Part shown: piece after piece, positions 1-4,799 of the stretch | How positions within the stretch are numbered: the first letter of the stretch is position 1 | Layout: every line of letters starts with the position of its first letter | From: Candidatus Brocadiaceae bacterium | GTDB lineage: Bacteria > Planctomycetota > Brocadiia > SM23-32 | Length of the DNA stretch: 10,410 bases | Assembly: GCA_003551785.1 (NCBI GenBank) | Contig: PUNP01000996.1 | Coordinates: forward strand, 1-10,410 | Direction: 5' to 3' | Position numbers and translations under genes: made by a program | Notes under the pieces: generated by a model | What the model was told of the DNA's origin: nothing | Databases searched by the model: none | What the model saw: only the letters and a program-made list of their open reading frames with translations

Positions 1-87
1 ATGGTTTGTATCGAGCAGATATTCAATCAAGAAGAAGGGGAAACTGGTGAAGATGGTTCACTGACTAAGGAGGGAAAAGATGAGTGA
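1..87 (+). CDS. C-terminal end of an upstream phage gene (partial)
   Basis: The reading frame is open from the first base of the window and stops at TGA 85-87. It gives 28 residues that are rich in Glu, Gly and Asp. The ATG at position 1 has no visible ribosome binding site because the window begins there, so the true start probably lies upstream. The last 8 bases overlap the start of the next gene, which is typical of translationally coupled phage genes. Position next to a lysis module suggests a late, structural or tail-associated protein, but that is context only. Too little of it is visible to assign a family. Confidence 0.55.
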   Translation: MVCIEQIFNQEEGETGEDGSLTKEGKDE

Positions 88-289
88 TGCTTATATTGAT
101 GACTGTACTATAACATCAGCAAATTTTGAACCTCAAATTTTATTCACAGGGAAAGATGGAGAAGAAATTTTCAAAATAAATAATGAAGGTGTATTTGTAT
201 ATGGAGAAAGGGTTGAAAGTGCTGAAAAAGATGGAAGTAAAATATTCGAAGCATTAGAAGATTTTTTGAATAGTTATGGATTACTATAA
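80..289 (+). CDS. Small hypothetical phage protein (69 aa)
   Basis: I do not recognise this family. The ATG at 80 follows AAGGAGGG with good spacing and overlaps the preceding stop codon, so the start is secure. The product is small and acidic, with alternating hydrophobic and polar stretches (around residues 18-42, ending in a GVFVYGERV segment) that look like a short beta-rich fold. A charged helical C-terminus follows. It has no signal peptide, membrane segment or cysteine motif. It lies in the late operon between the partial upstream gene and the lysis genes. A small tail or baseplate accessory role is possible but unsupported. Confidence 0.75.
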   Translation: MSDAYIDDCTITSANFEPQILFTGKDGEEIFKINNEGVFVYGERVESAEKDGSKIFEALEDFLNSYGLL

Positions 290-305
290 AAAAGGAGAGG
301 GTAAA

Positions 306-488
306 ATGACAGTTGAAGAATTACAACAAGAGATACAAGAAATTGAAAAACAAATCAAGCTGATGGAAGAAGAAATTTTAATGTTGAAAGGTGAAAAAAG
401 AAGGATGCTGAAAATGGGAAAGAAAGAAGGAATCATTGAACACTTAGGCAATGGGCAATATGATTATGTTAAAAATAATGGAAAGTAA
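306..488 (+). CDS. Small coiled-coil protein (60 aa), unknown function
   Basis: The start at ATG 306 is chosen because AAAAGGAGAGGG lies just upstream. An in-frame ATG at 276 overlaps the previous gene and has no ribosome binding site. Residues 3 to about 42 are an almost uninterrupted run of Glu, Lys, Gln, Leu and Ile with heptad-like spacing (EELQQEIQEIEKQIKLMEEE), giving a strong predicted coiled coil. A short tail with GNGQYDYV follows. There is no membrane segment. It sits directly before the XhlA-like gene, so it may belong to the lysis or tail-end module. Family unknown. Confidence 0.75.
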   Translation: MTVEELQQEIQEIEKQIKLMEEEILMLKGEKRRMLKMGKKEGIIEHLGNGQYDYVKNNGK

Positions 489-499
489 AGGTGGTATTA

Positions 500-805
500 G
501 TGAGTGAAGATGGAAGGTTGGAATATATAAGAGATGATTTGAAAACATTAACAGAAAAAATGGACAAGGGTTTTTTCCAGATGTCAAAGAAAATTGAAAA
601 TTCCAACAGCCAATTCTATCAACATTGTGTTGGGAAAAGGGAGGAAATTTTAAGGGAAATTAAAGAAAATAATGAAAGAATAGAGGTAAACAAAGAAACA
701 ACTCAAGAGCTAAGAAGGATTATGTTTAAATTCTCTCTCATAGGTGCTGGCGTTGGTTATATACTTGGTTATTTTACACCACTGTTACTTGAGAATATTA
801 TATGA
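500..805 (+). CDS. XhlA-like membrane-anchored coiled-coil protein (lysis accessory)
   Basis: The product has about 101 residues. The N-terminal three quarters are a charged coiled coil (EYIRDDLKTLTEKMDKGF and on). The C-terminal part is a single hydrophobic segment at roughly residues 78-97 (FSLIGAGVGYILGYFTPLLL) ending just before the stop. This is the architecture of XhlA/haemolysin-type phage proteins, which lie next to endolysin genes and help disrupt the membrane with a partner holin; the assignment rests on architecture and position, not on a signature motif. GTG 500 is preferred over the in-frame GTG 491 because the AAAGGTGG ribosome binding site at about 487-494 overlaps 491. It is longer than typical XhlA, so another anchor protein is possible. 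Confidence 0.6.
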   Translation: MSEDGRLEYIRDDLKTLTEKMDKGFFQMSKKIENSNSQFYQHCVGKREEILREIKENNERIEVNKETTQELRRIMFKFSLIGAGVGYILGYFTPLLLENII

Positions 806-818
806 TAGGGTGATGTGT

Positions 819-1292
819 ATGGATATAGATAAAATTATTAAAGATAAAGCTATGAAATATGGACTTCCTGCTGGTTTAGTGAAAGCAATTGTCAAGGTTG
901 AATCAATTGACAACCCTTATGCCATTAGATATGAACCACACTACAGATGGCTGTATAAGGTGGATAATTTTTCATCTGGACTACAATCCAAAAAGACAGA
1001 AGAAATTGCTCAAAAAACTTCATGGGGAGCAATGCAAGTTATGGGGGCAGTGGCCAGAGAATTGGGGTTTAAAAAAACTTTTCTAAGTGAATTAACAAAC
1101 CCTGAATATGGAATTGAATATGGCTGTAAACATCTGTTCAATCTCAAAAGAAGGTTTTCAATGTCAGATTGTTTATCTGTTTTTTGTGATAGAAAAATAG
1201 CTGCTTATAATGCTGGTAGCCCAAGGTTCAAGAAAAATGGACAATATGTAAACCAGAGTTATGTGGACAAGGTATTGAAAGAATGGAAATGA
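819..1292 (+). CDS. Phage endolysin, soluble lytic transglycosylase (SLT/GH23-like)
   Basis: The 157-residue product carries the lytic transglycosylase signature. The likely catalytic Glu28 lies in VKVES, followed by SWGAMQV (68-74), NPEYGIEYGCKHL (94-106) and AAYNAGS (128-134). Such enzymes cleave the MurNAc-GlcNAc bond of peptidoglycan and leave 1,6-anhydroMurNAc. It is a single-domain protein with no signal peptide or cell-wall binding repeat, so export to the wall would depend on a holin, and holin-like genes flank it. ATG 819 is chosen because AGGGTGAT ends 4 nt upstream; ATG 813, two codons earlier, is the alternative. The loop between the catalytic Glu and the SWG motif is about 40 residues. 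A virion-associated role is less likely given its small size and neighbours. Confidence 0.88.
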   Translation: MDIDKIIKDKAMKYGLPAGLVKAIVKVESIDNPYAIRYEPHYRWLYKVDNFSSGLQSKKTEEIAQKTSWGAMQVMGAVARELGFKKTFLSELTNPEYGIEYGCKHLFNLKRRFSMSDCLSVFCDRKIAAYNAGSPRFKKNGQYVNQSYVDKVLKEWK

Positions 1293-1304
1293 GGAGGTGA
1301 TGAT

Positions 1305-1592
1305 ATGATTGAAAAATTAAAACAAGCTAAAAATGTAATCACTTTTCTGTTAGGTATCCTTTCAGCTTTGAAAAATTTGATTAAGCTGGTAGAAAGTGAA
1401 GAACCAGATGATAATGTTAAAAGAGGAGAAAAGAAAAAAGAAATTGTCATGGAGTTAATAATGTTGATTTATGATACTGTTGAAGATTTGGTTGGAGAGC
1501 TGCCTGTAAAAAGGAAAGTTGTGTTGGGGTTTGTTGATAAGGCAATTGATGTGGTTGTGACTCTGCTTAATGTAATGAATGTTTTCAGGTGA
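1305..1592 (+). CDS. Holin-like phage protein (95 aa)
   Basis: The start follows a nearly perfect ribosome binding site (GGAGGTGAT) downstream of the endolysin stop. The N-terminus has one hydrophobic stretch at about residues 10-29 (NVITFLLGILSALKNLIKLV). A charged linker containing KRGEKKKEIVMELI and a second amphipathic half ending VVVTLLNVMNVF follow. This layout, and the position directly after an endolysin, resemble small phage holins of the LLH/superfamily 6 type, which set the timing of membrane permeabilisation. The hydrophobic segment contains internal Lys and Asn, so it is a weak membrane helix. A soluble lysis-module protein cannot be excluded. Confidence 0.5.
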   Translation: MIEKLKQAKNVITFLLGILSALKNLIKLVESEEPDDNVKRGEKKKEIVMELIMLIYDTVEDLVGELPVKRKVVLGFVDKAIDVVVTLLNVMNVFR

Positions 1593-1849
1593 CCCAAAGG
1601 GAAAAATTAATTTTTAAAGAAAGAACTATTGAAGTGCTGTTAAAACAATGGAGGTTGGCAGGAGTATATGTTGAAGTGGGTGATGTATATAAAGCCTTTC
1701 AATTACAAGCATCAGGTAGAAAGCCCAAAGAACCACCCTCTAAGGAAGAAATTGGAGAATATATCAGAAAACAATTCCCTTTGGGATTTGATGATGAAAA
1801 TAGATATGATACAATTGGGGAAAGATTGTTGAGAGAGCACAAGCCTTAA
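1589..1849 (+). CDS. Hypothetical protein, last gene of the late operon (86 aa)
   Basis: The GTG start overlaps the preceding stop by 4 nt (GTGA), a typical coupled arrangement. No strong ribosome binding site is visible inside the upstream gene, so translation probably depends on re-initiation. The product is charged and soluble, with a Trp/Tyr-rich N-terminal half (KQWRLAGVYVEVGDVYKAF), a Lys/Pro linker (GRKPKEPPSKEEI) and an acidic C-terminal half. I do not recognise it. Its stop codon TAA lies in the loop of the intrinsic terminator, so the terminator was placed tightly against this gene. Confidence 0.7.
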   Translation: MTQREKLIFKERTIEVLLKQWRLAGVYVEVGDVYKAFQLQASGRKPKEPPSKEEIGEYIRKQFPLGFDDENRYDTIGERLLREHKP

Positions 1850-1876
1850 AAGGTTTGTGTTTTCTTTTATTTTTTA
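1838..1876 (+). terminator. Rho-independent terminator closing the late/lysis operon
   Basis: CACAAGCC (1838-1845) pairs with GGTTTGTG (1852-1859), an 8-bp stem with one G-T wobble and the 6-nt loop TTAAAA. A T-rich tail follows directly (TGTTTTCTTTTATTTTTT). The stop codon of the preceding gene (1847-1849) is in the loop. Confidence 0.9.
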
Positions 1877-1914
1877 AATTAAGAAAATTAAGAAAATTTT
1901 AAAGCTATACAGTA

Positions 1915-1920
1915 TATAAT
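1915..1920 (+). promoter_or_regulatory. Possible -10 box after the terminator
   Basis: A perfect TATAAT lies about 40 bp downstream of the late terminator, within GTATATAATAGTAGAG. The position is right for restarting transcription into the non-coding region and the early cluster. No recognisable -35 box is found 16-18 bp upstream (only A-rich sequence), and perfect TATAAT boxes are expected by chance in DNA this AT-rich. Low confidence. Confidence 0.25.
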
Positions 1921-2030
1921 AGTAGAGTTTTTATTTTAAAGTTTTTTTTAAGAAATAATATTTTTTAAAAAATAAATAAAAAAAATATAAAATCCATCAG
2001 GTTGTTGTTATAGCAGTATTTATTTTTCAA

Positions 2031-2120
2031 AAAAGTTGAAGAAAGCTGAAGAAAGTTAAAAAAAGTTGAATAAAGTTAGAAAAAGGCTGAAAAAGTTAGA
2101 TAAAAAGAGCTAAAAACTGC
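2031..2120 (+). repeat. Phased A-tract array with 10-bp period (probable curved DNA)
   Basis: Units close to NAAAGTTGAA repeat at exactly 10-bp steps from 2031 to 2100 (starting at 2031, 2041, 2051, 2061, 2071, 2081 and 2091). Two further A-tracts (TAAAAAGAGC and TAAAAACTGC) continue the phase to 2120. Nine A-tracts in phase with the DNA helix are the classic layout of intrinsically bent DNA. The repeats could also act as iteron-like protein sites. The last part resembles the CTATAAAAAACAG hairpin motif found elsewhere in the window (AAAAAGAGCT followed by AAAAAC). It lies in the gene-free region between terminator and putative RNA. Confidence 0.75.
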
Positions 2121-2159
2121 TTATTACTTCTAATCCATTCTTAAACCTTTAAACCAGCA

Positions 2160-2186
2160 TTGCCTTTTCTCTCTATAGAATATAAG
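2160..2186 (+). promoter_or_regulatory. Weak candidate promoter for the non-coding RNA / early cluster
   Basis: TTGCCT (2160-2165) and TATAAG (2181-2186) resemble -35 and -10 boxes, but the 15-bp spacer is short. Transcription would start near 2192-2195, about 30 nt before the structured region and just downstream of the phased A-tracts. The match is poor, and this is offered only because some promoter is expected between the terminator at 1876 and the next gene. Confidence 0.25.
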
Positions 2187-2222
2187 ATTAGGGTGTAAGT
2201 TAGTTTTATGGAAATAAAAAAA

Positions 2223-2567
2223 GTACCTTGAAAATTGGATATAGACAGAAGTGGCTGGGAAGCCTTAAAAACCAGGAAGTGGTAAAGATTGCCATAACCC
2301 GCAGGTCTGGCTGTTAGTAAGATAGGGAACACCTAAGATGAAGATACCAGGGGGGCTCACAAAGAGCCCAAACTCAAAGCCCAGAAGGAATATTCCTGAT
2401 GAAGGGCAGGAGGAGTCAAAGGAAAAACTAGAAGAAAACAGGCAGGAACAGGCGAGCGACACTTGGACTTCCTTGAAGCCTTAATACAAAAGGCTTCTAA
2501 ACTAAGCCACAGATAATCTGGTGCGAAAACCTTGGCCAGAGCTGATATATCAGCCAAAGTGGAGGTA
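2223..2567 (+). ncRNA. Putative large structured non-coding RNA (about 345 nt), class unknown
   Basis: This gene-free stretch is clearly richer in G and C than its surroundings and contains 4 of only 12 CpG dinucleotides in the window. Helices visible by eye: GGCT/AGCC with a GGGA tetraloop (2253-2264); TGGTAA/TTGCCA (2280-2294); CAG/CTG plus TAA/TTA (2295-2316); GGGCTC/GAGCCC (2353-2369); a nested stem ACTC/GAGT, GCCC/GGGC and AGGA/TCCT (about 2371-2416); and GAAGCCTT/AAGGCTTC (2475-2497). A possible pseudoknot (TCTGG/CCAGA with TTGG/CCAA) spans 2517-2557. TACCT (2224-2228) can pair with AGGTA (2563-2567), and TTGG/CCAA just inside could close the domain. No reading frame here looks coding on either strand. 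Size, ornate folding and phage context recall the large phage RNAs ROOL and GOLLD, but I cannot match it to either; a very long 5' leader of the gene at 2600 is the alternative. Confidence 0.5.
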
Positions 2568-2573
2568 AACAAA

Positions 2574-2590
2574 TCCTATAAAAAACAGGA
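2574..2590 (+). promoter_or_regulatory. CTATAAAAAACAG hairpin, copy A, overlapping the ribosome binding site
   Basis: TCCT (2574-2577) can pair with AGGA (2587-2590) around the 9-nt loop ATAAAAAAC. The 3' arm is the start of the AGGAGG ribosome binding site of the gene at 2600, so the hairpin could hide or present that site. It is one of five exact copies of the 13-mer in the window. Confidence 0.6.
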
Positions 2591-2599
2591 GGAGAAAAA

Positions 2600-2989
2600 A
2601 TGAAAATAAGAATAAAATTTGAAGGCATTGAAAAGTTACATCCTGATGATAGGGAAATGATTGATTATGGATTGGTTGCCATGCAAAGTGGCAACCCTTC
2701 TTGTAGATTTGTTGAAAATGATGGAGAATATTCAATTTACAAAGTTAGAGATAATGAAAGGTTTGAAAGAGAATTAAAAAGCATTGAAGCTTTATTTGGT
2801 GTAAGAATAGTAAGGGAGGAAGTAAAAATGGATAATGCTATAAAAAATATTATTGAAGATACTTTAGAGGAAATGGCAAAAAAAGTTGATAATAGTTTGG
2901 AAAGAACTCCAACAGGAATGGATGGTTTGGAATTGGAAGAAATGAAAGAAGAATTGAAAATGTGTTTATACTTTTTAAGGAAAAAATAA
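2600..2989 (+). CDS. Hypothetical protein (129 aa), first gene of the early cluster
   Basis: The ATG follows AGGAGGAG with 5-6 nt spacing. Residues 1-75 look like a compact alpha/beta domain with a KIRIKFEGI strand, a short helix containing HPDDREMIDYGLVAM, and paired strands. Residues 77-129 are almost entirely Glu/Lys/Leu-rich helix. The two halves are separated by a second in-frame ATG at 2828, which has its own good ribosome binding site (AAGGGAGGAAGTAAAA). A separate 53-residue C-terminal product could therefore also be made. It is not a family I know. It sits directly downstream of the putative RNA and is followed by the first hairpin-pseudoknot module. Confidence 0.8.
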   Translation: MKIRIKFEGIEKLHPDDREMIDYGLVAMQSGNPSCRFVENDGEYSIYKVRDNERFERELKSIEALFGVRIVREEVKMDNAIKNIIEDTLEEMAKKVDNSLERTPTGMDGLELEEMKEELKMCLYFLRKK

Positions 2990-2995
2990 GTTGAA

Positions 2996-3015
2996 AGCCC
3001 ACTTAATGGTGGGCT
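2996..3015 (+). other. Perfect 7-bp intergenic hairpin, module 1
   Basis: AGCCCAC (2996-3002) pairs perfectly with GTGGGCT (3009-3015) around TTAATG. It begins 6 nt after the stop codon and is preceded by GTTGAAA, as in module 2. There is no T-run, so it is not an intrinsic terminator. An RNase III site, mRNA-stability element or protein-binding site is possible. Confidence 0.7.
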
Positions 3016-3016
3016 A

Positions 3017-3056
3017 TAGCAAGCTTAGGCAACTTGCTACTGATGAAACAGCCTAA
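3017..3056 (+). promoter_or_regulatory. Predicted H-type RNA pseudoknot, module 1
   Basis: Stem 1 is TAGCAAG (3017-3023) with CTTGCTA (3033-3039). Its 9-nt loop contains TTAGGC (3025-3030), which pairs perfectly with downstream GCCTAA (3051-3056). The linker is CTGATGAAACA. The A-rich sequence, a hairpin of the 13-mer family and the ribosome binding site of the GHKL gene follow. Module 2 has the same architecture with different stem sequences, which supports a conserved fold. Confidence 0.6.
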
Positions 3057-3063
3057 ATAAAAA

Positions 3064-3082
3064 GAGCTATAAAAAACAGCTC
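3064..3082 (+). promoter_or_regulatory. CTATAAAAAACAG hairpin, copy B
   Basis: GAGCT (3064-3068) pairs with AGCTC (3078-3082) around the invariant loop ATAAAAAAC, the strongest simple stem of the family. It sits 4 nt before AAGGAG, the ribosome binding site of the GHKL ATPase gene, so it could influence initiation there. Confidence 0.6.
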
Positions 3083-3097
3083 AAAAAGGAGAAAAAA

Positions 3098-4435
3098 ATG
3101 ACTAATAAAATTAATGGTAACATTGGTATTTCACCTGAATATGTAAAAGGTTGGGAAATTGAAGAAGCTATTAGAGAAATTGTTCAAAATTATTTAGATA
3201 GTAGAAAAGAATTTGACTGTGATGGTTATGTAAAATGGGAAGATGGTTTGGCAACAGTAAAAGATTATGGCCCAGGATTGGAATTGAGGCATTTGGTTAT
3301 GGGGATAAGTGAAAAAGGTGAAGATAGTATTGGTCAATTTGGTGAAGGTTTAAAATTGGCTTTGTTGGTTTTTGCCAGAGAAGGAAGGGAAATTGAAATT
3401 TGGAGTAATGGGAAAAGAATTACACCTGAGATTAGATATAATGAAAGCTTTGAAACTGATTTAATTTCACTTAGCATTGAAGAGCTTCCACCTCATTGGG
3501 CTGCTAATCACACTGGAACTAGTATTAAATTTGAATGTAAAGAGGAAGAATTGGATGATGGCAAAAGTTATTTCTTAGATTATTTTAAAAGGAGTAATGA
3601 AGAATTTAATTGGTTGGATAAAGATTTTGCTTCATTACCTGGTGGTAGTGTTTGGGTCAATGGTAGTAAAGTTGGGGAAATTGAAAACTCAAAATTTAGT
3701 TATCATCTGAATAATAAAGAAGCAAAAAAAGCTATCAATAGAGATAGAGGTGTTGTTGATAGAGATGAATTGGAAAGTATAATTTCAGACAGATTAGGTA
3801 AAACAAGAGCTTTAAAGCTTATTACAAAATATTTAGAAATTATCAGAGATGAAGAGGATTGTTGGGAAAGCGATTTGTATGTAAGTGAATATGATATTCA
3901 AAAGAAAAATGAAAAACTTTGGAAAAGAGGTATTACCAGAACTTTTGGAAAAGATTTTGTTATTGCTTCTGGTGATATTGATAGAGATAAAAAAGCTCAA
4001 TATGAAGGTTATCATATAATGAGTATTCCAAGTTGGAAACACAAAAACCTATTGAATCATTTAGGTGTTGAAGATACAATAGCTGTTCTTAAAAATCAGA
4101 AAAATAGGACAAAAAAAATAGCACAAAAAGATTTAAGCAAAGAAAAATTGAATGTCCTTAAAAAAGCTAAAAACCTGGTAAAAAACAATTATAATTCTTG
4201 TGGAAGGGTTAAGGTTGTTGAAGAGTTTAAAGATGAGAAAAGAACCACTCTGGGTGTATATGATAGAGAAAAAGATGTTATTTACATTCACACAAGCCAA
4301 TTAGAGAATTTAAAAGAAGCTGTTGATACTTTACTCCATGAAACAGTCCATAAGCACAGTGGCTACAGTGATTGTACTGCTGAATTTGAAAGTGCTTTGT
4401 GTGAGATTGCTGTAAATATGATGCTTAAAGCTTAG
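3098..4435 (+). CDS. GHKL (Bergerat-fold) ATPase with C-terminal HExxH metalloprotease-like motif
   Basis: The 445-residue protein opens with a GHKL ATP-binding domain. The N box is E27-N31-D34 (REIVQNYLDS), G1 is D56-YGPG (56-60), and G2 is GQFGEGLKLAL (79-89). These motifs define the Hsp90/MutL/histidine-kinase/gyrase ATPase class and bind Mg-ATP. An NRDRGVVDRDE segment (214-224) follows. The central 230-380 region is charged and unassigned. The C-terminus holds HETVH (414-418) with E429 or E431 as a possible third zinc ligand, a gluzincin-like arrangement. ATP-driven conformational change coupled to a peptidase is inferred, not shown. No kinase H-box or membrane segment is present. T4 RIIA and other phage GHKL proteins are relatives at the ATPase domain only. 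It is flanked by hairpin-pseudoknot modules on both sides. Confidence 0.85.
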   Translation: MTNKINGNIGISPEYVKGWEIEEAIREIVQNYLDSRKEFDCDGYVKWEDGLATVKDYGPGLELRHLVMGISEKGEDSIGQFGEGLKLALLVFAREGREIEIWSNGKRITPEIRYNESFETDLISLSIEELPPHWAANHTGTSIKFECKEEELDDGKSYFLDYFKRSNEEFNWLDKDFASLPGGSVWVNGSKVGEIENSKFSYHLNNKEAKKAINRDRGVVDRDELESIISDRLGKTRALKLITKYLEIIRDEEDCWESDLYVSEYDIQKKNEKLWKRGITRTFGKDFVIASGDIDRDKKAQYEGYHIMSIPSWKHKNLLNHLGVEDTIAVLKNQKNRTKKIAQKDLSKEKLNVLKKAKNLVKNNYNSCGRVKVVEEFKDEKRTTLGVYDREKDVIYIHTSQLENLKEAVDTLLHETVHKHSGYSDCTAEFESALCEIAVNMMLKA

Positions 4436-4444
4436 TTGAAATTT

Positions 4445-4466
4445 AAGGGCAGAGAAATCTGCCCTT
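4445..4466 (+). other. Perfect 9-bp hairpin with GAAA tetraloop, module 2
   Basis: AAGGGCAGA (4445-4453) pairs with TCTGCCCTT (4458-4466) around GAAA, a stable GNRA loop. It lies just after the GHKL gene stop and GTTGAAA, matching the position of the hairpin in module 1. The tail is GAATATGTG and not a T-run, so it is not a standard terminator. Confidence 0.75.
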
Positions 4467-4471
4467 GAATA

Positions 4472-4512
4472 TGTGAAGGGTTGGCTTTCTTCACACTGAT
4501 GATACAGGCCAA
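4472..4512 (+). promoter_or_regulatory. Predicted H-type RNA pseudoknot, module 2
   Basis: Stem 1 is TGTGAAG (4472-4478) with CTTCACA (4489-4495). Its loop contains TTGGC (4481-4485), which pairs with GCCAA (4508-4512), extendable by a T-G and a T-A pair. The linker is CTGATGATACA, nearly identical to module 1, while both stems differ in sequence but keep their pairing. The sequence then runs ATTTTATAAAAAAGGAG into the next gene's start region. Confidence 0.6.
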
Positions 4513-4531
4513 ATTTTATAAAAAAGGAGAG

Positions 4532-4558
4532 ATGAAAGGTGAGATAATTCAATTATGA
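4532..4558 (+). other. Eight-codon leader ORF or frameshifted start of the next gene
   Basis: ATG 4532 directly follows AAAAGGAGAG (spacing only about 2 nt) and encodes MKGEIIQL before TGA 4556-4558. Skipping C4550 (a +1 shift) would join MKGEII to NYESILKMLK, the open frame leading into the gene annotated from 4572. Either a small leader peptide, a programmed +1 shift, a mutation or a sequencing error could explain this. Confidence 0.4.
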
Positions 4559-4571
4559 AAGCATACTAAAA

Positions 4572-4799
4572 ATGCTGAAAGAAAAAGGATTTGAAGAGTT
4601 GGAAGGTGGAAGAACAGGCTCAACAACAATTGAAGATGAACTCTTTATGCTCCAAGGCTGGGAGAAAAGAAAACCAGCCTGTTATAAAGCAACCACTGAA
4701 GATAATATAATAAAGGTAGAAATTTATGAACTAACTGAAAATGGTGGCTTGACTGATTGTAAATTAGCAACCAGTTACAGAAAAGAAAAAATCCTATAA
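4572..4799 (+). CDS. Hypothetical protein (75 aa from the first ATG), uncertain start
   Basis: From ATG 4572 the frame encodes a 75-residue acidic/basic mixed protein. It has an N-terminal helix (MLKEKGFEELEGG), a threonine-rich turn, and strands around ACYKATTEDNIIKVEIYEL. The start is unconvincing. No ribosome binding site precedes 4572, and the open frame extends back to 4548 with coding-like sequence (FNYESILK) but no usable start codon. A well-placed ATG exists at 4532 in another frame. The real N-terminus may therefore need a frameshift, or re-initiation from the short leader ORF. The stop codon lies inside the loop of hairpin copy C. Family unknown. Confidence 0.6.
   Translation: MLKEKGFEELEGGRTGSTTIEDELFMLQGWEKRKPACYKATTEDNIIKVEIYELTENGGLTDCKLATSYRKEKIL

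Noticed and set aside
904..935. TTGACA in the endolysin gene as an internal promoter
   Set aside because: The sequence about 17 bp downstream (ATATGA) is a poor -10 box and the site lies in conserved coding sequence within a well-coupled operon.
2265..2572. Minus-strand open frames of 65 and 71 codons across the putative RNA
   Set aside because: They overlap each other, lack ribosome binding sites, are Ser/Leu/Phe/Pro-rich by chance, and run against every other gene; they are the reverse side of a GC-richer, stop-poor stretch.
2220..2600. Group I or II intron, RNase P, tmRNA, SRP RNA, T-box or cobalamin riboswitch
   Set aside because: None of their hallmark sequences is present (no domain V, no P7 core, no conserved RNase P CR elements, no T-box motif, no B12 box).
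2996..3015. Hairpins at 2996-3015 and 4445-4466 as intrinsic terminators
   Set aside because: Stems are strong but no T-run follows either one; the tails are ATAGCAAG and GAATATGTG.
3040..3055. CTGATGAAAC in module 1 (and CTGATGATAC in module 2) as a hammerhead ribozyme core
   Set aside because: CUGAUGA matches the catalytic strand, but no stem II or proper GAAA strand follows, module 2 has GATA, and the stem III pairing does not register correctly. The pseudoknot explains both copies better.
3017..3082. preQ1 class I riboswitch, because TATAAAAAAC resembles its A-rich tail and the fold is an H-type pseudoknot
   Set aside because: In preQ1-I the A-rich tail follows stem 1 directly and pairs back to the loop. 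Here the A-rich segment is a separate hairpin loop, the linker is CTGATGA and stem 2 is 5-6 bp. No queuosine gene is nearby.
3017..4512. Type III toxin-antitoxin RNA (ToxI-like pseudoknot repeats) or a phage mimic of it
   Set aside because: The pseudoknots are not in tandem and no ToxN-like gene is visible. A mimic role remains an untested idea only.
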